Shown piece by piece: positions 8,361-16,814 of a stretch of 64,000 nt of DNA. Source of the stretch: Sphingomonas sp. CCH21-G11 (GTDB lineage Bacteria > Pseudomonadota > Alphaproteobacteria > Sphingomonadales > Sphingomonadaceae); contig NZ_LSHX01000028.1 of the NCBI RefSeq assembly GCF_001555965.1, positions 32,795-96,794 of the forward strand, read 5' to 3'. Made by a program: the position numbers and the translations under genes. Numbering within the stretch: the stretch's first letter is position 1; every line of letters begins with the position of its first letter. The notes below the pieces were generated by a model, which saw nothing but the letters and a program-made list of their open reading frames with translations, had not been told where the DNA came from and did not search any database.

Positions 8361-9174
8361 CCGCGACGCGTTCGTCGCCGCGACGCTGGCCGAGGATCTG
8401 GGCGCGATCGGCGACATCACGTCGGCCGCGGTCATTCCCGCCGACGCGCGCTTCGACGGCGTGATGTCCAGCCGCGATGCGATCGTCGTCGCGGGACTTG
8501 AACTCGCTGAGGCGTTCTTCCGCGCGATCCAGCCCGACATGGCGATCACGCGCCTGGTCGCCGACGGCGATGCGGTTCCGGCCGGCACGCACCTGATGCG
8601 CCTGTCGGGCAATGCGCGCGCGATGCTGACCGCCGAACGGAGCGCGCTCAACACCGTCCAGCATCTGTCGGGCGTCGCGACGCTGGCGCGCGCCTATGTC
8701 GATGCGATCGCGGGCACGGGCGCGACCCTGCTCGACACGCGCAAGACGCTGCCGGGGCTGCGCGTGCTGGAGAAATATGCGACCCGCATGGGCGGCGCGA
8801 CCAATCATCGCATGGGCCTGTGGGACGCCGCAATGATCAAGGACAATCATGTCGCCGTCGCCGGATCGGTGGGCGAGGCGGTGCACCGCGCCGTCACGGC
8901 GGGGATCACACGCATCATCGTCGAGGTCGACCGGACCGAACAGATCGCGCCCGCGATCGATGCAGGCGCAACCCACCTGCTGCTCGACAATATGGACCTG
9001 GCGACGCTGCGCCGCGCCGTCGACCTGGTCGCGGGCCGCGTGCCGACCGAGGCATCGGGCGGGGTACGACTGGACACGATCCGCGCGATCGCCGAAACGG
9101 GCGTCACCTATGTCAGCGTCGGGCGGCTGACCCAATCCGCGCCGGCCGCCGATATCGGACTCGACTTCAATTAG
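8329..9174 (+). CDS. nadC: Carboxylating nicotinate-nucleotide pyrophosphorylase
   Basis: A 281-residue cytoplasmic enzyme that converts quinolinate and phosphoribosyl pyrophosphate into nicotinate mononucleotide, CO2 and pyrophosphate, the third step of de novo NAD synthesis. Visible signatures are ERSALNTVQHLSGVAT, LDTRKTLPGLRVLEKYA with the quinolinate-binding Arg and Lys residues, IKDNH, and the ASGGVRLDTIRAIAETGV segment of the phosphate-binding loop. The ATG at 8329 gives the usual family length; the frame stays open to 8290. It begins inside the kinase gene's 3' end, so the two are probably co-transcribed. Confidence 0.96.
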   Translation: MKASMTLAGFDRDAFVAATLAEDLGAIGDITSAAVIPADARFDGVMSSRDAIVVAGLELAEAFFRAIQPDMAITRLVADGDAVPAGTHLMRLSGNARAMLTAERSALNTVQHLSGVATLARAYVDAIAGTGATLLDTRKTLPGLRVLEKYATRMGGATNHRMGLWDAAMIKDNHVAVAGSVGEAVHRAVTAGITRIIVEVDRTEQIAPAIDAGATHLLLDNMDLATLRRAVDLVAGRVPTEASGGVRLDTIRAIAETGVTYVSVGRLTQSAPAADIGLDFN

Positions 9175-9243
9175 GTTTGCGGCTTGCCGCGCAACGCGGT
9201 GAAGTTAGTATTCATGTTACCGTCACGCTATGGGGAGTCGCGC

Positions 9244-9678
9244 GTGTCCCGTCCCAAGTCGATCATCCTGTTCGAACGCCTGTTCTGGATCAGCGTCCTG
9301 CTCGGCATCGTGGCGACGCTGCTGGCCTGGGGTCCCGTGCGCGAACAGCTCAGCGCCGATCCCAACATCGCCGCGCTGGCGACGCCGTTGCTGATCATCG
9401 GCATCGTCATCAATCTCGGCCTGTCGTTCCTGCTGTGGCTGCTGATCGCGCGGCGCGGCAACAACACCGCGCGCTGGGTGATGGCGGTGCTGTATTTCAT
9501 CAGCGCCGGCCTGTTCCTGAATACCGCGCTGTCCGACATGTTCGTGTTCGGGCCGTCGACCGTGGTCAACATCATCTCATGGGTATTCGCGGTCGCGTCG
9601 CTGCTGTGCCTGTTCCGCCGCGACACTGTCACCTGGTTCGCGTCCGACGCGCAGCCGGATGTCGAGCCGCGGACGTGA
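9244..9678 (+). CDS. Four-helix membrane protein of unknown function
   Basis: 144 residues with hydrophobic helices near residues 12-32, 43-68, 78-98 and 103-120, and a short polar C-terminal tail. I chose the GTG at 9244 because GGGGAG lies 7-8 bases before it; a start at 9184 would add 20 residues without a ribosome site. The stop overlaps the start of the RNase T2 gene (GTGA), so the two proteins are translationally coupled. No known family is recognised. Confidence 0.7.
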   Translation: MSRPKSIILFERLFWISVLLGIVATLLAWGPVREQLSADPNIAALATPLLIIGIVINLGLSFLLWLLIARRGNNTARWVMAVLYFISAGLFLNTALSDMFVFGPSTVVNIISWVFAVASLLCLFRRDTVTWFASDAQPDVEPRT

Positions 9679-10391
9679 TCCGGCGCGCCGCGATCGCGGC
9701 GATGGCCGCATGCGTGCTCCTTGCGCCGGGGAGCGCACTGGCCCAGGCCTATCGCTGCGCGATCCCTGCCGATCTGCCGCGTCCGCGCCCCGACGGGCCC
9801 GATGCGCGGACGCCGCGCCGGGTCGTCCCGATCGGCGGCTACACGCTCGCGCTCAGCTGGGCGCCGCAATATTGCCGCGAGAATGCACGCGACAGGAACG
9901 ACCGGTTCCAGTGCGGCGCGGGCAACCGCTTCGGCTTCACGCTCCACGGGCTGTGGCCTGACGGTCGCGACCGGGTATGGCCGCAATATTGCCGGGCCGT
10001 GCCGCTGCTGAGCGAGCCGGTCGTGCGCGCCAATCTGTGCGCGACCCCTTCGGTCCAGCTGCTTCAGCACGAATGGGCCAAACATGGGAGCTGCATGGAC
10101 GGTGGCGCGGCGGCCTATTTCGGGCGGGCGACGCGGCTCTACGCACGGCTGCGCTATCCCGACATGGACGCGCTGTCGCGGCGTCGAGACCTGACCGTCG
10201 CGCAATTCGCCACCGCGGTCGCGCGCGCCAATCCGGGGCTGCGGGCCGACATGATGCGGGTGACGACCGCGAAAGGCGGGTGGCTCGACGAGCTGTGGGT
10301 CTGCCTCGACACGCGCTTTCGCTATCGCGCCTGTCCCGCGCACCAACGCCAGCCAACGGGCGGACGGCTGCGCATCTGGCGCAGCCGCTGA
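9675..10391 (+). CDS. Secreted ribonuclease T2 family protein
   Basis: 238 residues beginning at a GTG. The first 24 residues form a signal peptide ending SALAQA, so the enzyme is exported to the periplasm or beyond. The two catalytic boxes are present: FTLHGLWP (CAS I) and HEWAKHGSC (CAS II), which keeps the His, Glu, Lys and His of the active site. T2 enzymes cleave single-stranded RNA through a 2',3'-cyclic phosphate with little base preference. Several cysteines, such as those in PQYC and CPAH, could form disulfides. The gene overlaps the preceding membrane-protein gene and may serve phosphate or nucleotide scavenging; that role is inferred. Confidence 0.93.
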   Translation: MIRRAAIAAMAACVLLAPGSALAQAYRCAIPADLPRPRPDGPDARTPRRVVPIGGYTLALSWAPQYCRENARDRNDRFQCGAGNRFGFTLHGLWPDGRDRVWPQYCRAVPLLSEPVVRANLCATPSVQLLQHEWAKHGSCMDGGAAAYFGRATRLYARLRYPDMDALSRRRDLTVAQFATAVARANPGLRADMMRVTTAKGGWLDELWVCLDTRFRYRACPAHQRQPTGGRLRIWRSR

Positions 10392-10398
10392 TCCGTTC

Positions 10399-10418
10399 CG
10401 CGCGTCAGTGAACGCGCG
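10399..10418. terminator. Bidirectional hairpin between convergent genes
   Basis: CGCGCGT and ACGCGCG form a 7-bp stem around a 6-base loop, lying between the RNase T2 stop and the DUF4112 stop. There is no T-run, so termination is only suggested. Confidence 0.35.
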
Positions 10419-10850
10419 CTAGCCCTGGATCGTGACCGTCGCCGGATGATGCTTGTCCAGATGACGGCGGATGATCTTCAGGTTGCGGCTGTTGGATCGA
10501 AAGAACAGGTCGGGCACCGCGCCGACGACCGGGATCAGGCCCAGCAACCAGTCGAAACCGACATTGCCCGCCATCCGCGCCATCTGAAGCCGGCTGAGCC
10601 CCAGATTGCGCGCTTCCCAAAGGATATAGCTGCCCATCGCGGCGGCGATGAAGCTGCCGCCGACGGGCAACAGGCTGAGCAGCGCGTCGAGCCCGAACTG
10701 CTGCTGCGTGCCCGGGATGGTGAAGGCGCGTTCGAGCACGCGCTCGATCGCCTCGACCCGACGCCGGACCGATGCCGGGTCGGTGCCGACCTGCAATGCG
10801 GCGGCGATGCGGTCCAGGGTAGCGGGGTCGACGGGGTTGGGTTTGGCCAT
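10419..10850 (-). CDS. DUF4112 domain-containing membrane protein
   Basis: 143 residues. The central region has LDALLSLLPVGGSFIAAAMGSYILWEA and VGFDWLLGLIPVVGAVPDLFFRSN, the two related hydrophobic segments that define DUF4112, a family of unknown function with LLG-IP-VG-PD motifs. The N-terminal 45 residues are a charged helix. It converges on RNase T2 and its stop lies 27 bases from that gene's stop. Five bases separate its start from the preceding binding-protein gene on the same strand, so the two probably share a message. Confidence 0.82.
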   Translation of the reverse strand: MAKPNPVDPATLDRIAAALQVGTDPASVRRRVEAIERVLERAFTIPGTQQQFGLDALLSLLPVGGSFIAAAMGSYILWEARNLGLSRLQMARMAGNVGFDWLLGLIPVVGAVPDLFFRSNSRNLKIIRRHLDKHHPATVTIQG

Positions 10851-10855
10851 ACCCT

Positions 10856-12304
10856 CTAATTGGGGTCGGCGCGCAATCGATTCAACGGATGCCACCCGCG
10901 CGCATTGCCCTGCCACTGGCGCAGCCGCGGCGCGACCAGCGACCAACGCAGCGGTCGCGCGATCGGGATGAAGGCGGCATCCGCAGTCAGCGCCGCGTCC
11001 GCTTCCGCCAGGCGCTGGCGCTTGGCGTCGGTCGTCGTCGCGTCGCGTGCCGCATCGATCAGCGTCGCCGCGTCGTCGGCACAGCGCACGCACGCCGACG
11101 TCAGATACCAGCGCGCGGTGTCGGTCGGCGCAACCAGGTCGATCAGGATCAGGTCGGCGGCGGCACGCATCCCGACCCGCTGGGGTCGCATCCCCGCCGC
11201 GCGCAGGTCAGCGGCAACCGCACCCCAGACCAGGTTGGCGCCCGGCCCGTCGGGCAGCGCGATGCGGATCGCCGGCGCGCCTTGGTCGGCCGCCCAGTTG
11301 TTCACCCGCGTGCGCGCCAGTGCCAGCCGGATGTCGTAATTGAGCGACCGCCAGCTCGGCTCGGCGGGCGGCGCGGCGGAATCGAGCGGCTCGGGCAGGA
11401 TCGTCTCCGCCGGGGCCCAGTCCTGGCGGAACTGGGCGAGCAGCCGCGGCCGGTCGATCGCCATCGCCACCGCCTCGCGCGCGGTGCTGGACGCCAGGAA
11501 ACCCTGGCGACCGATGACGGCAAAGCCGAACAGCCCGGCGGCGGGATCGGTGCGCACGCTGCGCGGCGGCAGCTCGGCCAGGCCGAGCAGCGGCCAGTCG
11601 AGATAGCTGCCGCCCAGCACGAGGTCGGAGGCGAGCGCGGCGAAGCGGGCGATCGCCAGCGCCGCGCGCTCGCCACGCAGGCGCACCAGGTCCTCGGGCT
11701 GCGGCTCGGCCGCATCGGGATTGGCGACCGGGTCGAACACCGGGCTGAGCACCAGGCTGCCGCCCTCGCGCTCGGCCACGCGGAACGGCCCGCTGCCGGT
11801 CAGCCCGCGCGCGCGGATGATCGCCAGCTCGGGCTGGGCGAGCAGCTGCAACAAATTGGGCACCGGCCGCCTCAGGCGCAGCTCGACGATCTGCGGCGTC
11901 ATTTCGACCGCCTCGTTGATGTTGGCGAGGAAGGGCTGGAGCCGGTTGGCCGATCCTTCGGCGATCGCGCGGTTGAGCACCGCGACCACGTCGCCCGCCG
12001 TCACGCGGCTGCCGTCGGCCCATTCCGCCTCGCCCAGCCGGAAGATGTAGCTGGTGCCGTCGTCGATCATGATCCAGCGTTCGGCCAGCCCCGGCTCGAC
12101 CTGGCCATTGGCGTCGAAGCGGACCAGCCCCTGCGCGGTCGCGCCGACCAGGACGCGCTGCGGCTCGGTCATGTCGCGCTGCGACGGTTCGACCAGGCCG
12201 GCGCGCCCGCCGACGACGCTGACCACCACCGGCACATTGTCGGGGCGGCGCTCGCAGCCGACCGTGATCAGCAGGACCAGCAGGGTGAGCATCGCGCGCG
12301 CCAT
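10856..12304 (-). CDS. Family 5 (peptide/nickel type) ABC transporter substrate-binding protein
   Basis: 482 residues. The N-terminus is a signal sequence ending LLITVGC, probably a lipoprotein cleavage site. The family-5 binding fold is indicated by LAERWIMIDDGTSYIFRLGEAEWADGS, written here as two adjoining signatures: LAERWIMIDDGTSY and FRLGEAEWADGSRVTAGDVV. Such proteins capture oligopeptides or similar ligands in the periplasm. No permease or ATPase genes are adjacent, so it is an orphan that would have to work with a transporter encoded elsewhere or serve as a receptor. It is followed by the DUF4112 gene after 5 bases. An ATG at 12292 is an alternative start. Confidence 0.8.
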   Translation of the reverse strand: MARAMLTLLVLLITVGCERRPDNVPVVVSVVGGRAGLVEPSQRDMTEPQRVLVGATAQGLVRFDANGQVEPGLAERWIMIDDGTSYIFRLGEAEWADGSRVTAGDVVAVLNRAIAEGSANRLQPFLANINEAVEMTPQIVELRLRRPVPNLLQLLAQPELAIIRARGLTGSGPFRVAEREGGSLVLSPVFDPVANPDAAEPQPEDLVRLRGERAALAIARFAALASDLVLGGSYLDWPLLGLAELPPRSVRTDPAAGLFGFAVIGRQGFLASSTAREAVAMAIDRPRLLAQFRQDWAPAETILPEPLDSAAPPAEPSWRSLNYDIRLALARTRVNNWAADQGAPAIRIALPDGPGANLVWGAVAADLRAAGMRPQRVGMRAAADLILIDLVAPTDTARWYLTSACVRCADDAATLIDAARDATTTDAKRQRLAEADAALTADAAFIPIARPLRWSLVAPRLRQWQGNARGWHPLNRLRADPN

Positions 12305-12435
12305 GACCGCCGTCCTATGCCGCGTGCCGCGCGCGGGCAACACGCGATCGGCGCGGCAAACAATCGCAAGCCCGCGCCTTGGCGAAGCCGGCGCGCGACC
12401 CCAGCTTGGGCGCGGGCCAGCCACGGGAGAATGCC

Positions 12436-13827
12436 ATGAGCGCGACGCGTACCGAGAGCGACTCGATCGGATCGATCGAGGTTCCGGCCGACGCCTATTG
12501 GGGCGCGCAGACGCAGCGGTCGATCGGCAATTTTCCCTTCCCCGCGCACGAACGCATGCCGATCGGCATCATCCACGCGCTCGCCCGCATCAAGCAGGCG
12601 GCGGCACGCGTGAACCGTGCGCACGGGCTCGATCCCGCCGTCGCCGACGCGATCGAGGCGGCAGCCGTCGAAGTCGCGGACGGGGTGCTCGACGACCAGT
12701 TCCCGCTGGTCATCTGGCAGACGGGCAGCGGGACCCAGAGCAACATGAACGTCAACGAGGTGATCGCCGGCCGCGCGAACGAGGCGCTGACCGGCAGGCG
12801 CGGGGGCAAGTCACCCGTGCACCCCAACGACCATGTCAACATGAGCCAGTCGTCGAACGACAGCTTCCCCACCGCCCTGCACATCGCCGCCGCGATCGCC
12901 GCGACGCGCGACCTGATGCCCGCACTCGACCGGCTGCACGACGCACTCGATGTGAAGGCGAAGGCGTGGGCGGGCCTCATCAAGATCGGCCGCACGCACC
13001 TTCAGGATGCGACCCCGGTCACGCTGGGGCAGGAGTTTTCGGGCTATGTCCACCAGCTCTATCGCTGTCGTGCGCGGATCGAACCAGCGGTGATGCACGG
13101 CATGACCGCGCTGGCGCAGGGCGGCACCGCGGTCGGCACGGGGCTCAACGCGCCGCCGGGCTTCGACACCGCCGTCGCGGCGGAAATCGCCGCACTGACC
13201 GGGCTGCCCTTCCGCACCGCCGACAACAAGTTCGAGGCACTCGCCTCCAACGACCCGCTCGTCCATCTGTCATCGACGCTGGCGACGCTGGCGGTCGCGC
13301 TGACGAAGATCGCCAACGACATCCGGCTGCTCGGCTCGGGCCCGCGATCGGGGCTGGGCGAGATCGACCTGCCCGCCAACGAACCCGGCAGCTCGATCAT
13401 GCCGGGCAAGGTCAATCCGACCCAGTGCGAAATGCTGACGATGGTCGCAGCGCAAGTGATCGGCAATCATCAGGCGGTGACCGTCGGCGGCATGCAGGGG
13501 CATCTGGAGCTCAATGTGTTCAAGCCGATGATCGGCGCGGCGGTGCTGCGCTCGATCGAGCTGCTGGCGATCGGGATGCGCAGCTTCGCCGATCACTGCG
13601 TCGACGGCCTCGTCGCCAATGAAGCGCGCATCGCCGAGCTGCGCGACCGGTCGCTGATGCTGGTCACCGCGCTCGCGCCCGAGATCGGCTATGACAATGC
13701 GGCAAAGATCGCCAAGCATGCCCATGCGCATGGCCTGACGCTCAAGGAGGCGGGGCTGGCGCTTGGCCTGGTCGACGCGGCGACCTTCGACCGCGTGGTG
13801 CGTCCCGAGACGATGGTCGGCAATTGA
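12436..13827 (+). CDS. fumC: Class II fumarate hydratase
   Basis: 463 residues, exactly the usual length of this oxygen-stable, iron-free fumarase of the citric acid cycle. The superfamily signature [16 protein letters not shown] starts at residue 318 and carries the flexible catalytic-serine loop. Substrate-site segments [27 protein letters not shown] and [12 protein letters not shown] are also present. The start has GGGAGA ahead. It is divergent from the binding-protein gene, with a 131-base spacer that must hold both promoters. Confidence 0.97.
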   Translation: MSATRTESDSIGSIEVPADAYWGAQTQRSIGNFPFPAHERMPIGIIHALARIKQAAARVNRAHGLDPAVADAIEAAAVEVADGVLDDQFPLVIWQTGSGTQSNMNVNEVIAGRANEALTGRRGGKSPVHPNDHVNMSQSSNDSFPTALHIAAAIAATRDLMPALDRLHDALDVKAKAWAGLIKIGRTHLQDATPVTLGQEFSGYVHQLYRCRARIEPAVMHGMTALAQGGTAVGTGLNAPPGFDTAVAAEIAALTGLPFRTADNKFEALASNDPLVHLSSTLATLAVALTKIANDIRLLGSGPRSGLGEIDLPANEPGSSIMPGKVNPTQCEMLTMVAAQVIGNHQAVTVGGMQGHLELNVFKPMIGAAVLRSIELLAIGMRSFADHCVDGLVANEARIAELRDRSLMLVTALAPEIGYDNAAKIAKHAHAHGLTLKEAGLALGLVDAATFDRVVRPETMVGN

Positions 13828-13882
13828 ACCCGCCGACGGCTGGCGCGTTGACGGCGGGACCAGCAATTCAAGGAGACCGGTT

Positions 13883-14095
13883 TTGGGTGCAACCACCATT
13901 GGCGCGCTGATCGGCGGCGCGATCGACGGGATGAGCGGCGAGGACGGCGTCGCCGACGGCGCGATCATCGGCGCCGTCACTGCCAACGTCCTCAAGGTGG
14001 CGATTCCGGTCGCGGTCACCTATTTTGTCGGCTGGGCGGTGCTGCGTGGCATCGGACAGGCCGGCGACCGGCTGTTTGGCGGAGGTGAAGGATGA
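13883..14095 (+). CDS. Small glycine-rich membrane protein (70 aa)
   Basis: Starts at a TTG with AGGAGA 6 bases before it. Residues 5-16 and 25-36 contain Gly/Ala repeats of the glycine-zipper type (IGALIGGAIDGMSG; GAIIGAVTANV) followed by a membrane helix at about 40-58. It overlaps the next small gene by four bases (ATGA). Function unknown; glycine-zipper proteins often pack in membranes. Confidence 0.6.
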   Translation: MGATTIGALIGGAIDGMSGEDGVADGAIIGAVTANVLKVAIPVAVTYFVGWAVLRGIGQAGDRLFGGGEG

Positions 14096-14289
14096 TCAGG
14101 CATGTGATCGGCGCGCTTGTCGGGCGCGAGATCGATCGACGCGACGGCAGCGGCGGCGTAAAGGGCGCGGCGCTGGGCTGGGCGGCGGCGGGGTTGCTGC
14201 GCCGCATGGGGCCGCTGGGCATGGTGATCGGCGGCGGCTATGTCGCGAAAAAGGCCTATGACCGCCACAAGGCGCGCCGACGTCGCTGA
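14092..14289 (+). CDS. Small basic glycine-rich membrane protein (65 aa)
   Basis: 65 residues. The start overlaps the preceding stop (ATGA). A hydrophobic glycine-rich stretch GPLGMVIGGGYVAKKAY is followed by an Arg/Lys tail that should face the cytoplasm. The N-terminal IGALVGREIDRRDG resembles the IGALIGGAIDGMSG of the upstream gene, so the pair may have arisen by duplication or may form a hetero-oligomer. Function unknown. Confidence 0.6.
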   Translation: MIRHVIGALVGREIDRRDGSGGVKGAALGWAAAGLLRRMGPLGMVIGGGYVAKKAYDRHKARRRR

Positions 14290-14297
14290 TCCGCGCG

Positions 14298-14352
14298 GTC
14301 GCCCCGGCGCAACCCACACGTCGCCCCGGCTAAACCCTTACGTCGCCCCGGC
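14298..14352. repeat. Three GTCGCCCCGGC units at 22-base spacing
   Basis: GTCGCCCCGGC occurs at 14298, 14320 and 14342 on an exact 22-base period; the third copy is the left end of the inverted-repeat element that follows. The first two look like partial or decayed element ends. Confidence 0.6.
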
Positions 14353-14419
14353 GTAGGCCGGGGCCTCTGGCAAATGTTGCGCGACAGTGGATGGAGGCCC
14401 CGGCCTGCGCCGGGGCGAC
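14342..14419. repeat. 78-bp intergenic inverted-repeat element, copy 1
   Basis: Two 26-bp arms (14342-14367 and 14394-14419) pair with one mismatch around a 26-base core containing TGGCAAATGTTGCGC. A second copy at 21537-21653 has the same core with two differences. The element lies in the leader of gmk. It resembles REP-type or small non-autonomous mobile repeats; no transposase is nearby. Confidence 0.85.
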
Positions 14420-14470
14420 CCATCGTGCTGGCAGCTTGACGAGCGGCCCCTGCACACGGCAAGGGCGCGC

Positions 14471-15121
14471 ATGGCCTTCGTCCCCGAACCCGATCCGCAC
14501 GGCTTTCATCGCCGCGGCGTGCTGTTCGTCCTGTCCTCGCCATCGGGCGCGGGCAAGTCGACGATCGCGCGCAAGCTCCTCGACGCCGAACCGGGACTCG
14601 GCATGTCGGTGTCCGCGACGACCCGCCCGATACGGCCGGGCGAAGTCGACGGCCAGGATTATCATTTCATCGAGACCGACCGCTTCAAGCAGATGGTGGC
14701 GGAACACGCCTTTCTGGAATGGGCGCATGTCTTCGGCCACCGCTACGGCACGCCGCGCGCGCAGGTCGAAGCGATGCTCACGCTCGGGCAGGACGTGCTG
14801 TTCGACATCGACTGGCAGGGCGCGCAGCAGCTGTTCCAGCTGAAGGGCGGCGACGTCGTGCGCGTCTTCATCCTGCCGCCGTCGATGGCGGAGCTGCGCC
14901 GCCGGCTGACCGCGCGCGCCACCGACAGCGCGGAGGTCATCGATGCCCGCATGGCACGTGCCGCGGCCGAGGTCAGCCATTGGGACGGCTATGACTATGT
15001 GCTCGTCAACGACGATGTCGATCGCTGCTTTGAAAAGGTCCGCCAGATCCTGGTCACCGAACGCATGAAGCGGTCGCGCCAGCCCGGCCTGATCGGCTTC
15101 ATCCGCGAATTGATGAAGTAA
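14471..15121 (+). CDS. gmk: Guanylate kinase
   Basis: 216 residues. Phosphorylates GMP to GDP with ATP in the cytoplasm. The P-loop is SPSGAGKST at residues 23-31; GMP-binding signatures SATTRPIRPGEVDGQDYHF and FLEWAHVFGHRYGTP follow, and DIDWQGAQQL contains the Walker-B-like aspartates. The ATG at 14471 gives a normal length with a short N-terminal extension. The inverted-repeat element lies in its leader about 50 bases upstream of the start. Confidence 0.96.
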   Translation: MAFVPEPDPHGFHRRGVLFVLSSPSGAGKSTIARKLLDAEPGLGMSVSATTRPIRPGEVDGQDYHFIETDRFKQMVAEHAFLEWAHVFGHRYGTPRAQVEAMLTLGQDVLFDIDWQGAQQLFQLKGGDVVRVFILPPSMAELRRRLTARATDSAEVIDARMARAAAEVSHWDGYDYVLVNDDVDRCFEKVRQILVTERMKRSRQPGLIGFIRELMK

Positions 15122-15196
15122 CCGGCCCAAGTCGTGAGACATGGGTCTCCGGCCGCGATGCAATCATCCTTGCTTTGGCACTGAACCAGATCGCCC

Positions 15197-15221
15197 TCAC
15201 CCCGATACGAGGCCGGGGTGA
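15197..15221. repeat. Short palindromic repeat, TCACCCCG hairpin
   Basis: TCACCCCG and CGGGGTGA pair across a 9-base loop containing ATACGAGGC. A related hairpin with ACGAGGT in the loop occurs at 21484-21509. It sits between the convergent gmk and Atp12 genes and could end transcription or be a dispersed repeat. Confidence 0.5.
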
Positions 15222-15235
15222 CGGGCGAATGCGCC

Positions 15236-15937
15236 TCATGCCCGATCTTCGAGCAGCGCCAGGAACCGCACCGCCGCATCAAAATCCATCCGCCGCCCCG
15301 CCCGCGCCTCGGCGGCCAGGCTGTCTTCGCCCCATTGCTCGGTCTGCCAGTCCTCGTCGACCTGCGCCGCGGCCCAGCCGGTCGCCGCATCCACCGCGCC
15401 TTCGGCGAGCGCCAGCCCGATCACCAGCGATCCGCTCAGCCGCACCAGCGACGCCAGCGGCGCCAGCACGAATGCCGGCCGTGCCGCAACCGCATCGCTC
15501 AACCGCACCAGGGTCGCCGCCGGCTGATCGACATGCATCACGCCGGTGGTGACGACGAAATGCACGTCGTAACGCCGGCGCGCCCAGTCGAGCAGCGGGT
15601 CCCACACCGCCTGCTGGCGCGCGACCAGCGGCGGCGGCGCATCGGCGCGATAGCAGAGCAGGTCGCTCGCCGCATAGGCCGCGATGCCCGCCGCGAACCC
15701 GGCGGGATCAGGCGCGATCCGGTCGATCGCCGCGTTGGCGAGGCCGGTAAGCCGCATGGCGGCGGGATCGATCCGATCGCCGACCGCGTCCCATTCGCGC
15801 GCGACCGCATCGGCCAGTCGTTCGGTCGGCAGCGCCAGCGGCACGCGCCCCGGCGTGTTGACCGTGCGGTCGTCGAGCCGCACCTGCCAGCCCGCCCCGG
15901 CATCCGCGACCGTGACCGATCGCCAGAAGCGCTTCAT
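15236..15937 (-). CDS. ATP12 family F1-ATPase assembly chaperone
   Basis: 233 residues. Atp12 proteins bind the F1 alpha subunit during ATP synthase assembly, known from mitochondria and kept in alphaproteobacteria. Visible family features are the N-terminal WQVRLDDRTVNTPGRVPLALPT strand region, seen here as WQVRLDDRTVNTPGR, the AREWDAVGDRIDP segment, the LCYRADAPPPLVARQQ segment and QWGEDSLAAEARAGR near the end. It is the last gene of a five-gene minus-strand run and overlaps the preceding stop by four bases. No Atp11 or F1 subunit gene is adjacent. Confidence 0.92.
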   Translation of the reverse strand: MKRFWRSVTVADAGAGWQVRLDDRTVNTPGRVPLALPTERLADAVAREWDAVGDRIDPAAMRLTGLANAAIDRIAPDPAGFAAGIAAYAASDLLCYRADAPPPLVARQQAVWDPLLDWARRRYDVHFVVTTGVMHVDQPAATLVRLSDAVAARPAFVLAPLASLVRLSGSLVIGLALAEGAVDAATGWAAAQVDEDWQTEQWGEDSLAAEARAGRRMDFDAAVRFLALLEDRA

Positions 15938-16158
15938 GCGCCCGGCGGCGTGCGCCACCGCCGCGCCAGGCTGCGCGGGACGACCGCCATGACATAGACC
16001 GCCGCGAGCAGGATCGCCGCGCCCAGCAACCGCGTCTCGAACGCGGCGGCACGGCCGACGATGACCAGCCCGAACACCGCGCCCGCCGTCGCCGCCAGGT
16101 GCACGCCGACCAGGGTGAAGTATCGGTTGCGGGCCCGTTCCTCGTCGTCGCTGCTCAT
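15934..16158 (-). CDS. Two-helix small membrane protein (74 aa)
   Basis: 74 residues with a charged N-terminus (MSSDDEERARN), helices at about residues 13-34 and 42-60, and a basic C-terminal tail. Overlaps the HAD gene before it and the Atp12 gene after it by four bases each. Its place directly ahead of Atp12 could hint at a membrane role in ATP synthase assembly, but that is only contextual. Confidence 0.72.
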   Translation of the reverse strand: MSSDDEERARNRYFTLVGVHLAATAGAVFGLVIVGRAAAFETRLLGAAILLAAVYVMAVVPRSLARRWRTPPGA

Positions 16159-16814
16159 GCGTGCTCCAGATAACGGGTGAGGTCGCGGGCGTGATCGGCG
16201 ACAAAGCGCGCGCCGGCCGCGACCAGCTCGTCGCGGTCGTGATAGCCCCAGTCGACCCCGACCGGATGCACGCCCGCCGCGACCGCCATCGCCATGTCAT
16301 AGCTGGTGTCGCCGATCATGATCGTCGTCTCGGGCGTCGCGTCCGCTTGGGCCATGGCGGCATGGATCATCGCGGGGTGCGGCTTCGACGGGTGCCGGTC
16401 GGCGGTCTGCAGCGTGACGAAATGGTCGGCGAGCCCGTGATGTTCGAGCACGAGGCGCAGGCCGCGATCCGACTTGCCCGTCGCGACCCCCAGCACCCAG
16501 CCCGCCGACGCCAGCCCGGCGAGCAGCTCGCGAATCCCCTCGTACAGCGGTTCCGCCTGGAACAGCGCGGAGGTGCGCAGCGCCTGAAAATGGGCCTTGA
16601 ACGCCTCTGCGAGCCGCAGGTGCGCGGCGGCGTCGAGCGCGGGGGACAGCACCGCGACGGCATCCTGCACGCTCAGCCCGACGATGCGACGAATGGCGTG
16701 GCGGTCGGGCGGGGTCAGGCCGTCGCCGTCATATGCCCGCTCCATCGCGATGCAGATGTTCGCCTGGCCATCGACCAGCGTACCGTCGCAGTCGAAGACC
16801 ACCAGTCGAGTCAT
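16155..16814 (-). CDS. HAD superfamily phosphatase, phosphoglycolate phosphatase-like
   Basis: 219 residues. Motif I is DCDGT with nucleophile Asp8 and acid/base Asp10; motif II ATGKSD; motif III lysine in HPSKPHPAM; motif IV GDTSYDMAMA, all in the usual order with an alpha-helical cap (about residues 15-80). Such enzymes hydrolyse small phosphate esters; phosphoglycolate or pyrophosphate are possible substrates. Coupled by four-base overlaps to the pseudouridine synthase before it and the 74-residue gene after it. Confidence 0.9.
   Translation of the reverse strand: MTRLVVFDCDGTLVDGQANICIAMERAYDGDGLTPPDRHAIRRIVGLSVQDAVAVLSPALDAAAHLRLAEAFKAHFQALRTSALFQAEPLYEGIRELLAGLASAGWVLGVATGKSDRGLRLVLEHHGLADHFVTLQTADRHPSKPHPAMIHAAMAQADATPETTIMIGDTSYDMAMAVAAGVHPVGVDWGYHDRDELVAAGARFVADHARDLTRYLEHA

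Noticed and set aside
10889..12439. A 516-codon frame antisense to the substrate-binding protein gene
   Set aside because: The same composition artefact: Arg/Gln/Ala-rich, no ribosome site, while the minus-strand product has a signal peptide and a clear family.
14298..14352. CRISPR-like spacing of GTCGCCCCGGC units
   Set aside because: Only three 11-base units with 11-base gaps, GC-rich and joined to an inverted repeat; no cas genes.
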